From Leptospira sp. WS39.C2 (lineage in GTDB: Bacteria; Spirochaetota; Leptospiria; Leptospirales; Leptospiraceae): 64,000 nt of DNA. Positions 9,301 to 18,569 of the stretch are shown here, piece by piece. The translations under genes were made by a program, and so were the position numbers. The stretch is taken from the NCBI RefSeq assembly GCF_040833965.1, contig NZ_CP162142.1, positions 2,844,001 to 2,908,000 of the forward strand. The letters are read 5' to 3'. How positions within the stretch are numbered: the first letter of the stretch is position 1; every line of letters starts with the position of its first letter. The notes under the pieces are model-generated. The model was not told where the DNA came from. It saw nothing but the letters and a program-made list of their open reading frames with translations, and made no database searches.

Positions 9301-10326
9301 TTATAACAAGTGCATATCGGAATCTTTCCATCCGACAAGAACCTCAGATCCAACTGCTATATGATCTGCGGATATTTTTAAATTTTGGGTGGAAGCAATG
9401 ATCCGAGATCCACTTGGTGTTTCAAAATGCATTTTGGATGTGGCACCTGAATACACTTGGCTTTTCAAAATTGCTTTAAAAGTTCGGTATCCAGTGGAGT
9501 GATTGTCTTCTTTCGCATTGGCGAATACATGGACTCGTTCAGGCCGAACCATCAACTTTCCACTTTGCCCTGTGAGACGTTTCGTTTCTTCTATTGATAG
9601 AATATTGGAAGTTCCAACAAAATTAGCAACAAACTCTGTTTTGGGACGATTGTACAATTCTTCTGGCGTTGCGATTTGCTCCACCTTACCTTTATTAAAG
9701 ACAGCGATCCGATCTGACATCGAAAGGGCTTCTTCTTGGTCATGGGTTACAAAAATAAAAGTAATCCCTACTTCCTTTTGAATAACCTTGAGTTCTAGTT
9801 GCATCTCTTCCCTTAGTTTTAAGTCAAGTGCACCTAAAGGTTCATCTAACAAAAGTACACCGGGGCGATTGATGAGTGCTCTTGCGAGTGCAATCCTTTG
9901 CCTCTGGCCACCCGATAGTTCTGATGGTTTTCGATTTCCAACATCAGGAAGACGAACCATCTCAAGCATCTCTGAAACTCGTTTTGTGATCTCTGAATTT
10001 GGAAGTTTTTTAATTTTTAAACCATAACCCACATTTTCCGCAACAGACATATGTGGGAATAATGCATAATCTTGAAATACCGTATTTACATTTCTTTTGT
10101 AAGGAGGAATGCCTGTAACATCAACTCCTTCCAAAAGAACCCTTCCTGAACTTGTATCTTGAAACCCTGCCACCATTCGGAGACAGGTTGTTTTACCAGA
10201 CCCGGAAGGGCCTAACATCGAAAAAAACTCACCTTTTTTTATCCCAAAGGAGACATCATCCACCGCTATAAATTGGTCGAATTTCCTGGTTACATTTTGA
10301 AACTCAACATCGTATACTTGGCTCAT
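9301..10326 (-). CDS. ydcT: ABC transporter ATPase, YdcT/PotA type
   Basis: This 341-residue nucleotide-binding subunit has Walker A GPSGSGKTT near residue 39, the Q-loop region, the signature LSGGQRQRIALARAL near 137, Walker B VLLLDEPLGALD near 157 and the switch histidine in FIFVTHDQEEAL. After residue 235 comes a TOBE-like regulatory domain (GKLMVRPERVHVF). It powers import through YdcU/YdcV. It sits 35 bases after the ydcS stop and ends 10 bases before ydcU. Its length and domain order match PotA/YdcT. Confidence 0.93.
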   Translation of the reverse strand: MSQVYDVEFQNVTRKFDQFIAVDDVSFGIKKGEFFSMLGPSGSGKTTCLRMVAGFQDTSSGRVLLEGVDVTGIPPYKRNVNTVFQDYALFPHMSVAENVGYGLKIKKLPNSEITKRVSEMLEMVRLPDVGNRKPSELSGGQRQRIALARALINRPGVLLLDEPLGALDLKLREEMQLELKVIQKEVGITFIFVTHDQEEALSMSDRIAVFNKGKVEQIATPEELYNRPKTEFVANFVGTSNILSIEETKRLTGQSGKLMVRPERVHVFANAKEDNHSTGYRTFKAILKSQVYSGATSKMHFETPSGSRIIASTQNLKISADHIAVGSEVLVGWKDSDMHLL

Positions 10327-10361
10327 TCCATCTCCTTTAGAACTCTTATGATGTTAGGATT

Positions 10362-11531
10362 TTATTTACTTCCAATTATGGAAATATAATCTTCTGCCCA
10401 TTTTTTATAAGGCACACATTTTCTTCCACCGGAACAATCTTCTTTTGGAGTTCTCCAAAAAGATATTTTTTCAAAGTTATTGAAACCGTTCACGGCACAA
10501 CCAGTGTCACCAAGTAAAGCATTTCCTTTACAAGCGGCAGGAACAGAAGGAACTGATCCAAACCAAGATGCGAGGTCTCCTTGTACTTTTGGAGAAAGAG
10601 AGTGTTCCATCCATTTGTATGCGCAGTTCACGTGTTTTGAATCTCTATGTAACATTGTGCTATCTGCCCAACCAGTTGCCCCTTCCACAGGGACAATAGA
10701 TGATACAGGTTGTTTTTCACTAACAAGTAAATTTACTTGGAATGGCCAAGTTGAAGATGCAACTAAACCTTCTTTTTTGAAATCATCTACTTGTACCATA
10801 GCATCATGCCAATACTTTGGAACGAGTTGTCTTTGTTTTTTTAATAACTCGATGACCGCTGTATATTGTTTTTCATCCAATTCGTAAGGGTCTTGGATTC
10901 CTAACTCTGGTTTTGCGACTTTTAAATAAAGAGCAGCATCAGCGATATAGATAGGACCGTCAAATGCTTGTACCCTTCCCTTGTTTGATTTTCCATCAGG
11001 AAGCACTTGTTCTTCAAAAACAACATTCCAACTTGTAGGTGCTTTTTTGAAAACTTTTGTGTTGTACATTAGTACGTTAGGTCCCCATTGGTAAGGAACT
11101 CCGTAATGTTTACCATCTACAGTATGCCAAGGAGCATTTTGTAAACGTGAGTCTACGTTTTTCCAACTTGGGATGAGGTCAGTATTGATCTCTTGGACTT
11201 TTCCACCAGCAACCAATCGGAGAGATGCATCTCCCGAAGCAGTTACTAAGTCAAACCCACCTTCGTTCATAAGTGCTACCATCTCATCAGATGTAGCGGC
11301 AGTTTTTACATTTACTTTACAGCCTGTATTTTTTTCAAATTCAGTGACCCAGTCATATCCTTTATCTGTTTCACCACGTTCAATGTAACCTGGCCAAGCA
11401 ACGATGGATACTTCTCCCTCGCTTTGTCCAATTTCTGAAACCTTTGTTTCTTTTTTACCGCAGGCAACCGCAAATGCGATTGAAAGTACTGCTGTAAAAA
11501 AAACCACTCGTTTGTATGAATCGAATTTCAT
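10362..11531 (-). CDS. ydcS: YdcS-like substrate-binding lipoprotein
   Basis: A 389-residue solute-binding protein that closely follows E. coli YdcS: IVAWPGYIERGETDKGYDW, CKVNVKTAATSDEMVALM, DLVTASGDASLRL, VPYQWGPNVLMYNTK and GRVQAFDGPIYIADAALY all have near-identical counterparts there. The N-terminus is a signal peptide ending FAVAC-GKK, so Cys24 is likely lipidated and the protein would be tethered to the membrane. In E. coli the ydcSTUV genes lie next to patD, and here a PatD-type gene sits across the divergent promoter, which supports a putrescine/GABA-related substrate. It is the first gene of the transporter operon, behind a fair sigma-70-like promoter. Confidence 0.92.
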   Translation of the reverse strand: MKFDSYKRVVFFTAVLSIAFAVACGKKETKVSEIGQSEGEVSIVAWPGYIERGETDKGYDWVTEFEKNTGCKVNVKTAATSDEMVALMNEGGFDLVTASGDASLRLVAGGKVQEINTDLIPSWKNVDSRLQNAPWHTVDGKHYGVPYQWGPNVLMYNTKVFKKAPTSWNVVFEEQVLPDGKSNKGRVQAFDGPIYIADAALYLKVAKPELGIQDPYELDEKQYTAVIELLKKQRQLVPKYWHDAMVQVDDFKKEGLVASSTWPFQVNLLVSEKQPVSSIVPVEGATGWADSTMLHRDSKHVNCAYKWMEHSLSPKVQGDLASWFGSVPSVPAACKGNALLGDTGCAVNGFNNFEKISFWRTPKEDCSGGRKCVPYKKWAEDYISIIGSK

Positions 11532-11566
11532 AAACCTATGTGCTCCTGGTTTTACTTATGTCAGGG

Positions 11567-11596
11567 ATTAGATACCAAAAAATCAAAATTAAGCAA
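11567..11596 (-). promoter_or_regulatory. Candidate sigma-70 promoter of ydcSTUV
   Basis: On the minus strand a TTGCTT (-35) is followed after 16 bases by TATCTA (-10), about 36 bases upstream of the ydcS start, inside the 138-base gap to the divergent gabD. The match is reasonable but not perfect. I saw no clear operator palindrome in the gap. Confidence 0.35.
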
Positions 11597-11669
11597 CCAC
11601 TTCCTAAGATTTCAAAAAAAAGGTAGGAATTTTTATGAGGGAAGGTTTCTGTGAAAGCACAGGTTTGGT

Positions 11670-13127
11670 ATGAAATACATCAAAGACAAAGACCTTTTCC
11701 GACAGGAAAATTTCATCGGTGGGGTTTGGTGCCCTGCAGAAAACAAAAAAGAAATCCAAGTACAAAACCCAGCCACTGGCGAAACAATTGGGAACATTCC
11801 CCATTCGACTGAAAAAGATACATTGATCGCCATTCGTTCAGCCAAGGAAGCCTTCGTTGATTGGAAGGCCCGCCCTGCCAAAGAACGTGCAGGTATCTTA
11901 CGCAAATGGTTCCAACTCATGATGGACCACCAAGAAGATTTAGCTCTCATCATGACCCAAGAACAAGGCAAACCACTAACAGAAGCTAGGGGAGAAATTG
12001 CTTATGCTGCTTCGTACATTGAATGGTTCGGAGAAGAAGCAAAACGCTCTTATGGTGATATAATTCCTTCCCACAGAAAAGATACAAGGATCCTTGTTCT
12101 CAAAGAACCGATTGGAGTTGTGGGAACCATCACTCCTTGGAATTTTCCTGCAGCCATGCTTGCAAGAAAGGTAGCTCCAGCACTTGCCGCGGGTTGCACC
12201 GTGGTTTCCAAACCTGCAGAACTCACTCCCTATTCCGCTCTTGCGATGGCAGTTCTTGCCGAACGAGCAGGACTACCAAAAGGCGTCTGGAATGTGTTAG
12301 TTGGCGATCCAATCTCAATTGGGAAGGCGATTTTAGAAAGTAAAGATGTTCGCAAACTCAGTTTTACTGGATCCACAAAAACGGGGATTTATTTAATGGA
12401 AAAATCTGCCGCAACGTTAAAAAAACTCTCACTTGAACTCGGTGGTAATGCCCCCTTCATTGTTTTTGAGGATGCAGACCTTGACGAAGCTGTGAAAGGT
12501 GCGATGTTATCGAAATACAGAAACACAGGGCAAACTTGTGTTTGTGTGAATCGATTTTTAGTACATTCATCCGTTGCGGAAACATTTTCGAAAAAACTCG
12601 CTGAAAAAACCAAGGAACTCGTTGTTGCCAACGGAATGGAACCAAACGCAAGCCAAGGCCCGCTCATCAATGAAGCCGCTGTGGAAAAAGTAAAAACCCA
12701 TATCCAAGATGCTGTTTCAAAAGGGGCAAAGGTTTTAATTGGTGGAAACACACATGCATTAGGTGGAAACTTTTTTGAACCAACTGTATTGTATCCAGTG
12801 AACTCATCCATGATGGTGACAAAGGAAGAAACATTTGGACCTGTATCATGCATCCAAACCTTCCAATCAGAAGAAGAAGCCATTTCACTTGCAAACGATA
12901 CCGACTTCGGTCTTGCTTCCTATTTTTATACCAAGGACATGGCTCGGATTTTTCGAGTCGCCGAACAGTTGGAATATGGAATGGTAGGCATTAACGAAGG
13001 GATTATTTCTTCCGAACAAGTCCCTTTTGGAGGGGTCAAATTTTCAGGAATGGGACGAGAAGGCTCCAAATACGGTCTCGATGATTATACAGTAACCAAA
13101 TATCTCTGCCTCGGAGGAATCAAATGA
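11670..13127 (+). CDS. gabD: Succinate-semialdehyde dehydrogenase, GabD type
   Basis: A 485-residue aldehyde dehydrogenase of the usual GabD length (E. coli 482). It shows the cofactor strand GTITPWNFP (152-160), SFTGSTKTG (231-239), the general-base Glu256 in LELGGN, and the nucleophile Cys290 in GQTCVCVNR. A second cysteine two residues on (TCVC) is typical of GabD-like enzymes. It should oxidise succinate semialdehyde to succinate with NAD(P)+. The stop overlaps the gabT start by ATGA, placing it at the head of a gabD-gabT-patD operon divergent from ydcSTUV. Another aldehyde substrate is possible, but the gabT coupling favours SSA. Confidence 0.88.
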   Translation: MKYIKDKDLFRQENFIGGVWCPAENKKEIQVQNPATGETIGNIPHSTEKDTLIAIRSAKEAFVDWKARPAKERAGILRKWFQLMMDHQEDLALIMTQEQGKPLTEARGEIAYAASYIEWFGEEAKRSYGDIIPSHRKDTRILVLKEPIGVVGTITPWNFPAAMLARKVAPALAAGCTVVSKPAELTPYSALAMAVLAERAGLPKGVWNVLVGDPISIGKAILESKDVRKLSFTGSTKTGIYLMEKSAATLKKLSLELGGNAPFIVFEDADLDEAVKGAMLSKYRNTGQTCVCVNRFLVHSSVAETFSKKLAEKTKELVVANGMEPNASQGPLINEAAVEKVKTHIQDAVSKGAKVLIGGNTHALGGNFFEPTVLYPVNSSMMVTKEETFGPVSCIQTFQSEEEAISLANDTDFGLASYFYTKDMARIFRVAEQLEYGMVGINEGIISSEQVPFGGVKFSGMGREGSKYGLDDYTVTKYLCLGGIK

Positions 13128-14413
13128 CGGGCAATCAAAAACAAACCAACAAAACCCTTTGGGAAAGAAGGTTAAAAAACGTTCCACGTGGAGTGACTAC
13201 CGCCTACCCAGTGTTTGCTGAAAAAGCAAAAAATGCGGAAATTTGGGATATTGAAGGCAAACGATTCATCGATTTTGGTGGTGGGATTGGTGTTCAAAAC
13301 ACAGGACATTGCCATCCCAAAGTGGTGGCTGCCATCCACAAACAAGTGGACCAAGTCCTACACACCGCCTTTCAAATTATGCCCTATGAACCATACATTG
13401 TTCTCGCAGAAAAACTAAATGCCAAGGCGCCAATTGACGGAGAAGCCAAAACGATCTTATTTTCTTCTGGTGCAGAAGCTTTAGAAAATGCAGTGAAAAT
13501 TGCAAGAGCAGCAACGGGAAGACCCGGGATCATCAGTTTTCTTGGTGGTTTCCATGGAAGAACCATGATGGCACTTGCCTTAACAGGAAAGGTCATTCCA
13601 TACAAAAAAGGATTTGGGCCGTTTTCCAGTGATGTCTATCACATTCCATTTCCTATGGAATACCATGGTGTCACAGAAGACGATTCCATCAAAGCTCTGA
13701 ATAATTTATTCAAAGCAGACATTGACCCGTCCCGAGTGGCAGCAATCGCCATCGAACCCGTGCAAGGTGAAGGTGGATTCTACATTGCTTCCCCTAGTTT
13801 TTTAAAAAAACTAAGAGCCATTTGTGATGAACATGGAATTTTACTCATTGCCGACGAAGTGCAGTCCGGATTTGCAAGGACAGGAAAACTTTTTGCGATC
13901 GAACATTCGGGTGTCAAACCAGACCTCATCACCACAGCCAAATCCCTCGCCGCAGGGATGCCACTTTCCGCAGTGATTGGAAAAACATCCATTATGGATT
14001 CTGTGGAACCAGGTGGACTTGGCGGAACTTACGCAGGAAACCCGGTCGCTTGTGCTGCAGGAATAGCCGTGATGGATCTGATCGAAGAGGAAGGAATCCT
14101 TCAAAAATCAGTGAACTTAGGAAAACTTCTCATCCAAGAATTAAACGAGATCAAAAAAACAAACACAAACATTGGCGAAATACGCGGGTTAGGTGGGATG
14201 GTTGCCTTTGAACTTGTTGAGAATGGGGATCATCACAAACCTTCTGCCGACATGGCAAAAAAATTAACAACAAAAGCATTAGAACATGGCCTTGTCCTTC
14301 TTTCTTGTGGTGTGTATGGAAACGTAATCCGAATTTTAGTTCCTATCACAGCAGAAGAATCGATCGTAAAAGAAGGTCTAAACATCATAGCAAAATTATT
14401 AAAGGAAATTTAA
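13124..14413 (+). CDS. gabT: 4-aminobutyrate aminotransferase, class III PLP enzyme
   Basis: A 429-residue class III aminotransferase, close to E. coli GabT (426). It has FSSGAEALENAVKIAR (PLP phosphate site), GGFHGRT, the EPVQGEGG stretch, DEVQSGFARTGK, and the Schiff-base lysine in TTAKSLAAGMPLSA near residue 269. It transfers the GABA amino group to 2-oxoglutarate, giving succinate semialdehyde for GabD. No separate putrescine transaminase lies in the cluster, so this enzyme may also accept putrescine or another diamine; that is inference. It overlaps gabD by four bases and is followed after seven bases by the PatD-type gene. Confidence 0.88.
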   Translation: MTGNQKQTNKTLWERRLKNVPRGVTTAYPVFAEKAKNAEIWDIEGKRFIDFGGGIGVQNTGHCHPKVVAAIHKQVDQVLHTAFQIMPYEPYIVLAEKLNAKAPIDGEAKTILFSSGAEALENAVKIARAATGRPGIISFLGGFHGRTMMALALTGKVIPYKKGFGPFSSDVYHIPFPMEYHGVTEDDSIKALNNLFKADIDPSRVAAIAIEPVQGEGGFYIASPSFLKKLRAICDEHGILLIADEVQSGFARTGKLFAIEHSGVKPDLITTAKSLAAGMPLSAVIGKTSIMDSVEPGGLGGTYAGNPVACAAGIAVMDLIEEEGILQKSVNLGKLLIQELNEIKKTNTNIGEIRGLGGMVAFELVENGDHHKPSADMAKKLTTKALEHGLVLLSCGVYGNVIRILVPITAEESIVKEGLNIIAKLLKEI

Positions 14414-14420
14414 CCTAGTT

Positions 14421-15866
14421 ATGAAACAGTATAAACTTTGGATCGATGGGAAATGGGCAAATTCTACTGGTGGAAAACCGATGGACATCGAAGACCCAGC
14501 CACAGGAAAAAAAATTGCAACAGTAATAGATGCAAGTGCCGCTGATGTAGACAAAGCAGCAAAAGCTGCGCATAAAGCCTTTTATGATGGTAGATGGTCA
14601 GGTCTCACACCAAGTGAACGTTCCAAAGCCATTTGGAAATTGGCAGACCTTTTGGAAGAAAAAACAAAAGAGTTTGCAAAATGGGAATCCCTCAATGCAG
14701 GAAAACCATACAAAAACTTAAGTTTGGCGGGAGACATTCCTTTTGCCATAGATAACATTCGTTTTTTTGCAACCGCTGCGCGCGATGTACATGGAAGCCG
14801 TGCCAATGAATACCAACCAGGTTACACTTCCATCTTACGAAGGGAACCTGTCGGAGTCGTCGGTCAAATTGCTCCTTGGAACTACCCACTCCTTATGGCC
14901 GTTTGGAAATTTGGACCTGCCCTTGCCGCAGGTTGCACCATCGTCTTAAAACCAGCACCAGGAACTCCAATCACCACACTCATGTTAGCTGAGCTAACAA
15001 AAAAAGCAGGAATCCCTGATGGTGTTATCAATATTGTAACTGGTGGAAACGCCACAGGACAAGCCATTGTGGACCACCCTCTTGTTCGGATGGTATCTCT
15101 TACTGGTTCCACAGGCACTGGGAAAAACATCATGAAGTCGGCTTCGGATTCATTAAAACGAGTCCACCTAGAACTTGGTGGTAAAGCACCACTGGTTGTG
15201 TTTGATGATGTGGATGTAAATCTTTTTGCACAGAAAGCGGCCTTTGGTGCCACTTGTAACTCAGGACAAGATTGTACAGCTGCCACAAGGATCATCGTTC
15301 CGAAAGGCCTTCAAAAAAAGATCACGGATGTTGTCGTTGATGCAATGAAAGCAGTGAAAGTGGGTGATCCCTTCCTTGATAAAACGGAAATGGGTCCCCT
15401 CATCTCTCAGATCCATAGAGAACGTGTGATGGGATTTATGGACAGAGCCAAAAAACAAGGTGCGAAAATCCTTACTGGTGGTGGAATTCCGAAAGGTTTG
15501 GACAAAGGGTATTTTTTCGAACCCACTGTTGTAACAGATGTAAAACAAAACTTTGATATCGTTCAAAATGAAATTTTTGGACCAGTCCTGACCATCCAAT
15601 CCTATGACAAAGAAGACGAAGCAGTGAAACTTGCCAATGACGTCAATTATGGACTTGCCTCTTCGATTTGGACTAAGGATGTAGCGCGTGCTATGCGAGT
15701 CGCAAAACAATTGGAATTTGGAACGGTTTGGGTGAACGACCACTTACCTCTTGCTTCCGAAACACCACATGGTGGATTCAAACAATCGGGATTTGGAAAG
15801 GATCTTTCCATTGAATCTGTTGGGGATTACCTCATTACAAAACATGTGATGGTGGGAGGAGTTTAA
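14421..15866 (+). CDS. patD: Gamma-aminobutyraldehyde dehydrogenase, PatD type
   Basis: This 481-residue aldehyde dehydrogenase has APWNYPLLMAVWKFGPALAAG (cofactor site from 151), LTGSTGTGK, Glu251 in LELGGK, and Cys285 in GQDCTAATR. The GQDCTAA context is the PatD/YdcW hallmark, distinct from the GQTCVC of the neighbouring GabD. It should oxidise 4-aminobutanal to GABA, feeding GabT and then GabD. A betaine-aldehyde or related aminoaldehyde role is the main alternative. It is the third gene of the operon and about 40 bases separate it from the next gene. Confidence 0.85.
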   Translation: MKQYKLWIDGKWANSTGGKPMDIEDPATGKKIATVIDASAADVDKAAKAAHKAFYDGRWSGLTPSERSKAIWKLADLLEEKTKEFAKWESLNAGKPYKNLSLAGDIPFAIDNIRFFATAARDVHGSRANEYQPGYTSILRREPVGVVGQIAPWNYPLLMAVWKFGPALAAGCTIVLKPAPGTPITTLMLAELTKKAGIPDGVINIVTGGNATGQAIVDHPLVRMVSLTGSTGTGKNIMKSASDSLKRVHLELGGKAPLVVFDDVDVNLFAQKAAFGATCNSGQDCTAATRIIVPKGLQKKITDVVVDAMKAVKVGDPFLDKTEMGPLISQIHRERVMGFMDRAKKQGAKILTGGGIPKGLDKGYFFEPTVVTDVKQNFDIVQNEIFGPVLTIQSYDKEDEAVKLANDVNYGLASSIWTKDVARAMRVAKQLEFGTVWVNDHLPLASETPHGGFKQSGFGKDLSIESVGDYLITKHVMVGGV

Positions 15867-15909
15867 AAACTCATTTACAAAAGAGAATTCTTTGGATGTC
15901 TAATAGACC

Positions 15910-17211
15910 ATGGCATCCAAAGAAAATCCCATTGTTTCTTTTTTCCAATGGTTAACCCCACGTTTCCACCTTCTTGATGACTTAGACAAACCAGGAACTC
16001 TCGAATCCATCCAAAAAGGTGCGGAACTCGTTGGCTCCAATCTTTGGACACTCATCTTTGCCATTCTTATTGCAAGTATTGGCCTCAATGTCAATTCCAC
16101 TGCTGTCATCATTGGAGCCATGCTCATCTCACCACTCATGGGACCCATTGTAGGGATTGGATTTGCAGCTGCCACCAATGACTTTGACCAATTAAAACGG
16201 TTTTTACGTACATTAGCTGTTGCCACAGTTGTCAGCATACTCACTTCATTTATTTATTTTTATTTATCACCGATTAGCGAAGCACAGTCGGAACTATTAG
16301 CACGCACAACACCTACAATTTACGATGCCCTCATTGCTCTGTTTGGTGGTGCCACTGGGATCATTGCCAACACCAGAAAAGAAAAAGGAACTGCGATTGC
16401 AGGGGTTGCCATTGCGACAGCCCTAATGCCACCACTTTGTACAGCAGGGTTTGGACTTTCCCAAGGCAATTGGTTGTATTTTTTTGGGGCGATGTATTTG
16501 TATCTTATCAACTCTATCTTCATTGCGATTGCGACATTTATTTTTGTGCGTTATATGGAGTTCCCAAAAGTAGATTGGGGATTGTATAAAGAAAAAGAAA
16601 CCAAGGTAAAAATATATTTAGCAATATTTTCTTTTATTGTGATCATTCCCTCTGTCTTTACTGCCTATCAAATTGTCCGATCATCTTTTTTCAAAGGGAA
16701 AGCAGAAGAATTCATCCGAAAAGAAATCATCACCGATGGCCGTAGGGTACTCGAAAAGAACATTGTGTACGGAAGAACACCAAAAATCGAAATCACACTT
16801 CTCGGAGCCAAAATCGATCCAACACAAGAAGAAGAGATCAAAAACAAAATGAAATACTATTCGATGGAAGGAACGGAACTTGTGTTACACCAAGACCTTT
16901 CCACAACCGGATTGGATAAATTAAAATTTGAAATCCTTTCGGAGATTTACCAAAACCAAATGGATTTAGGGAAATTGAACACGGAAATGATAGCTAAAGA
17001 GTTACGGATTTTTTTTCCAAATCTAGTTTCTGCAAGTTTTGCCAAAACCAAAAAGTTTGATATGACGGAAAATCTCTACCGAGATACAAATTTATTTGAT
17101 TCAGAATGGATAAAACTCCCAAGCAAAGACGAACTAGAAAAACTAGAAGCCTATATTCAATTACGTTCTGGGGAAAAAGAAATCGAGCTCATCACAAGGG
17201 TTGCTAAGTAA
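15910..17211 (+). CDS. DUF389 family integral membrane protein
   Basis: The 433-residue protein has an N-terminal membrane core with the DUF389 signatures NSTAVIIGAMLISPLMGPI, GATGIIANTRKEKG and AGVAIATALMPPLCTAGFGL, with about six transmembrane segments over residues 45-220 and one more near 238-258. The C-terminal 170 residues are hydrophilic. The family is widespread and of unknown function, with transport suggested by its glycine/proline-rich core. It follows patD in the same direction after 43 bases, so read-through from the GABA operon is possible, though no functional link is evident. Confidence 0.85.
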   Translation: MASKENPIVSFFQWLTPRFHLLDDLDKPGTLESIQKGAELVGSNLWTLIFAILIASIGLNVNSTAVIIGAMLISPLMGPIVGIGFAAATNDFDQLKRFLRTLAVATVVSILTSFIYFYLSPISEAQSELLARTTPTIYDALIALFGGATGIIANTRKEKGTAIAGVAIATALMPPLCTAGFGLSQGNWLYFFGAMYLYLINSIFIAIATFIFVRYMEFPKVDWGLYKEKETKVKIYLAIFSFIVIIPSVFTAYQIVRSSFFKGKAEEFIRKEIITDGRRVLEKNIVYGRTPKIEITLLGAKIDPTQEEEIKNKMKYYSMEGTELVLHQDLSTTGLDKLKFEILSEIYQNQMDLGKLNTEMIAKELRIFFPNLVSASFAKTKKFDMTENLYRDTNLFDSEWIKLPSKDELEKLEAYIQLRSGEKEIELITRVAK

Positions 17212-17282
17212 CGATAAAAACCATAGAGGGAATTTGACTTATGCCGAGCGAGGCCTTGTGCCGGTGCAAAGCGATAATACTC

Positions 17283-17315
17283 TGTTATGCGACGTCTAAA
17301 AAATACCGCATAACA
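17283..17315. repeat. Nine-base inverted repeat in an AT-rich gap
   Basis: TGTTATGCG and CGCATAACA face each other across a 15-base spacer, between the converging DUF389 gene and a hypothetical gene. No T-run follows closely on either strand, so it is a weak terminator candidate. A related CACATAACA occurs at about 18522, beyond the other end of the AT-rich gene pair, which hints at a boundary repeat or recombination remnant. Confidence 0.5.
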
Positions 17316-17332
17316 TGATTTAAATCGTTTCT

Positions 17333-17824
17333 TTATTTGGAGATTATATCTATTTGTTCTAAATTTCGATTTTCACCTTTGCAGATGCCGTATAAACTTC
17401 TATTCCCAAGCTTAAATCTACAAAACCAACCTTTATATGTAGCTTCCACTTTTTGATTTGGATCGGAACTAAAAAAGTTCATTTTACCTTTATAGATTTG
17501 TTTTGGCTCATCATTTTTTAAGGCAGTAACATAAAATACAGTCAATTTATTTAAATATTTAGAGTTTTTATTAAATTTTGCAACAAGCCCTAATTGATCC
17601 CAGATGTATTTAGTGTTGTCTTCTGATTCATTTTTTCGATCATATTTACCAATTTTACTTTCTAAAGTATCTAATTCAAGTTCCTCAGGTATTTCCCATT
17701 CAGTGAGCATGGTTTTATCTTCAGAAATGATAAAATGAAGGTTTTCTGGACTTATTGGTAAAATTTGAAAGCTAACAATGATTAAAAGTGTTGTAAAGGT
17801 GAATCGAAATTTATTTTTATTCAT
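17333..17824 (-). CDS. Hypothetical secreted or membrane-anchored protein
   Basis: I do not recognise this 163-residue protein. The ATG at 17824 is chosen because AGGA lies nine bases upstream and it opens with a signal-like segment (KFRFTFTTLLIIVSFQILP). An upstream in-frame start at 17914 would overlap the DJ-1-like gene by 20 bases. The body is rich in lysine, asparagine and glutamate, with three cysteines only near the end. It follows the DJ-1-like gene on the same strand. The pair looks more AT-rich than its flanks and may be acquired DNA. Confidence 0.6.
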   Translation of the reverse strand: MNKNKFRFTFTTLLIIVSFQILPISPENLHFIISEDKTMLTEWEIPEELELDTLESKIGKYDRKNESEDNTKYIWDQLGLVAKFNKNSKYLNKLTVFYVTALKNDEPKQIYKGKMNFFSSDPNQKVEATYKGWFCRFKLGNRSLYGICKGENRNLEQIDIISK

Positions 17825-17894
17825 CTGAGATCCTAATTGTGTTTTTGTCAGTTTTAGTTTATTAAGTATTTTTAATTTAATGGAAAATGTAAAA

Positions 17895-18485
17895 CTAAAT
17901 ACTCCAATTTCCATATTCCATGTAAGCCATTGTTTTTTGTTTTATTTCATTTCCGAAAAGAGTTTCTACAACATGTAGAGATAAATCAATACCTGCAGAA
18001 ATTCCTCCAGAAGTTAGAATTTTTCCCTTAGATGTAAATCTTATATTTTTGTTTAATTTTCCTTTTGGACAAATAGATTCCAATTCCTCAAAACATTCAT
18101 GGTGAGTCGTGTATTCTAATTCGTCCAGTAAACCTGCAGAAGCTAACAATCTAGCTCCAGTACAAACGGAAAGAATGTATTCGCACGTTTTGTTAACATT
18201 TTTGATCCAATTGATAGAATTTTTAACAAACATTTCTTCTTTCGTACCGTTTCCTCCAGGTAAAACTAAAATGTCTATATCCGGATGGTCATCTATAGAG
18301 TAATCAGGTAGAAATTTTAATCCATTTACAGAGACTAATTGATTTGTAGAATTTCCAATAAGGAAAGTATTACAAAGATTTTCTTCTGATTTGTTTGTTG
18401 TAACAGAAAAAACTTCGTATGGACCCGTAAAGTCTAAGAGTTCTATATGATTAAAAACGAATATACCAACATTAATTTTTTTCAT
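17895..18485 (-). CDS. DJ-1/PfpI family (class I glutamine amidotransferase-like) protein
   Basis: This 196-residue single-domain protein has the family nucleophile in LSVCTGARLLA (Cys near residue 108), the glycine-rich PGGNGTKEE strand near 75, and TSGGISAGIDLSLHVVE near 160-175. It resembles the sensing domain of GATase1-AraC regulators and isonitrile hydratases but has no helix-turn-helix domain. It may be an enzyme or a stress protein; the sequence does not decide. It is followed at once by the hypothetical gene on the same strand. Base use is AT-rich compared with the transporter and GABA genes to the left. Confidence 0.82.
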   Translation of the reverse strand: MKKINVGIFVFNHIELLDFTGPYEVFSVTTNKSEENLCNTFLIGNSTNQLVSVNGLKFLPDYSIDDHPDIDILVLPGGNGTKEEMFVKNSINWIKNVNKTCEYILSVCTGARLLASAGLLDELEYTTHHECFEELESICPKGKLNKNIRFTSKGKILTSGGISAGIDLSLHVVETLFGNEIKQKTMAYMEYGNWSI

Positions 18486-18569
18486 TTTTAATTAATTCAA
18501 AATTTATTGTAAATACCATATCACATAACATAGTAAGTAACGAACAAAAATTTCGTTAAAATGTTTTTT

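Noticed and set aside
12389..12883. A long open frame on the minus strand inside gabD
   Set aside because: It mirrors the dehydrogenase codons on the opposite strand; gabD carries full catalytic motifs and the mirror has no recognisable domain.
15261..15743. A 160-codon minus-strand frame inside patD
   Set aside because: It is a mirror frame of a dehydrogenase with clear catalytic residues; its sequence is low in domain features.
17209..17320. Integron attC site
   Set aside because: The arms read GTT first then AAC, the reverse of attC, and the inner L boxes are absent, so a true attC is not supported; only the flanking-repeat observation is kept.
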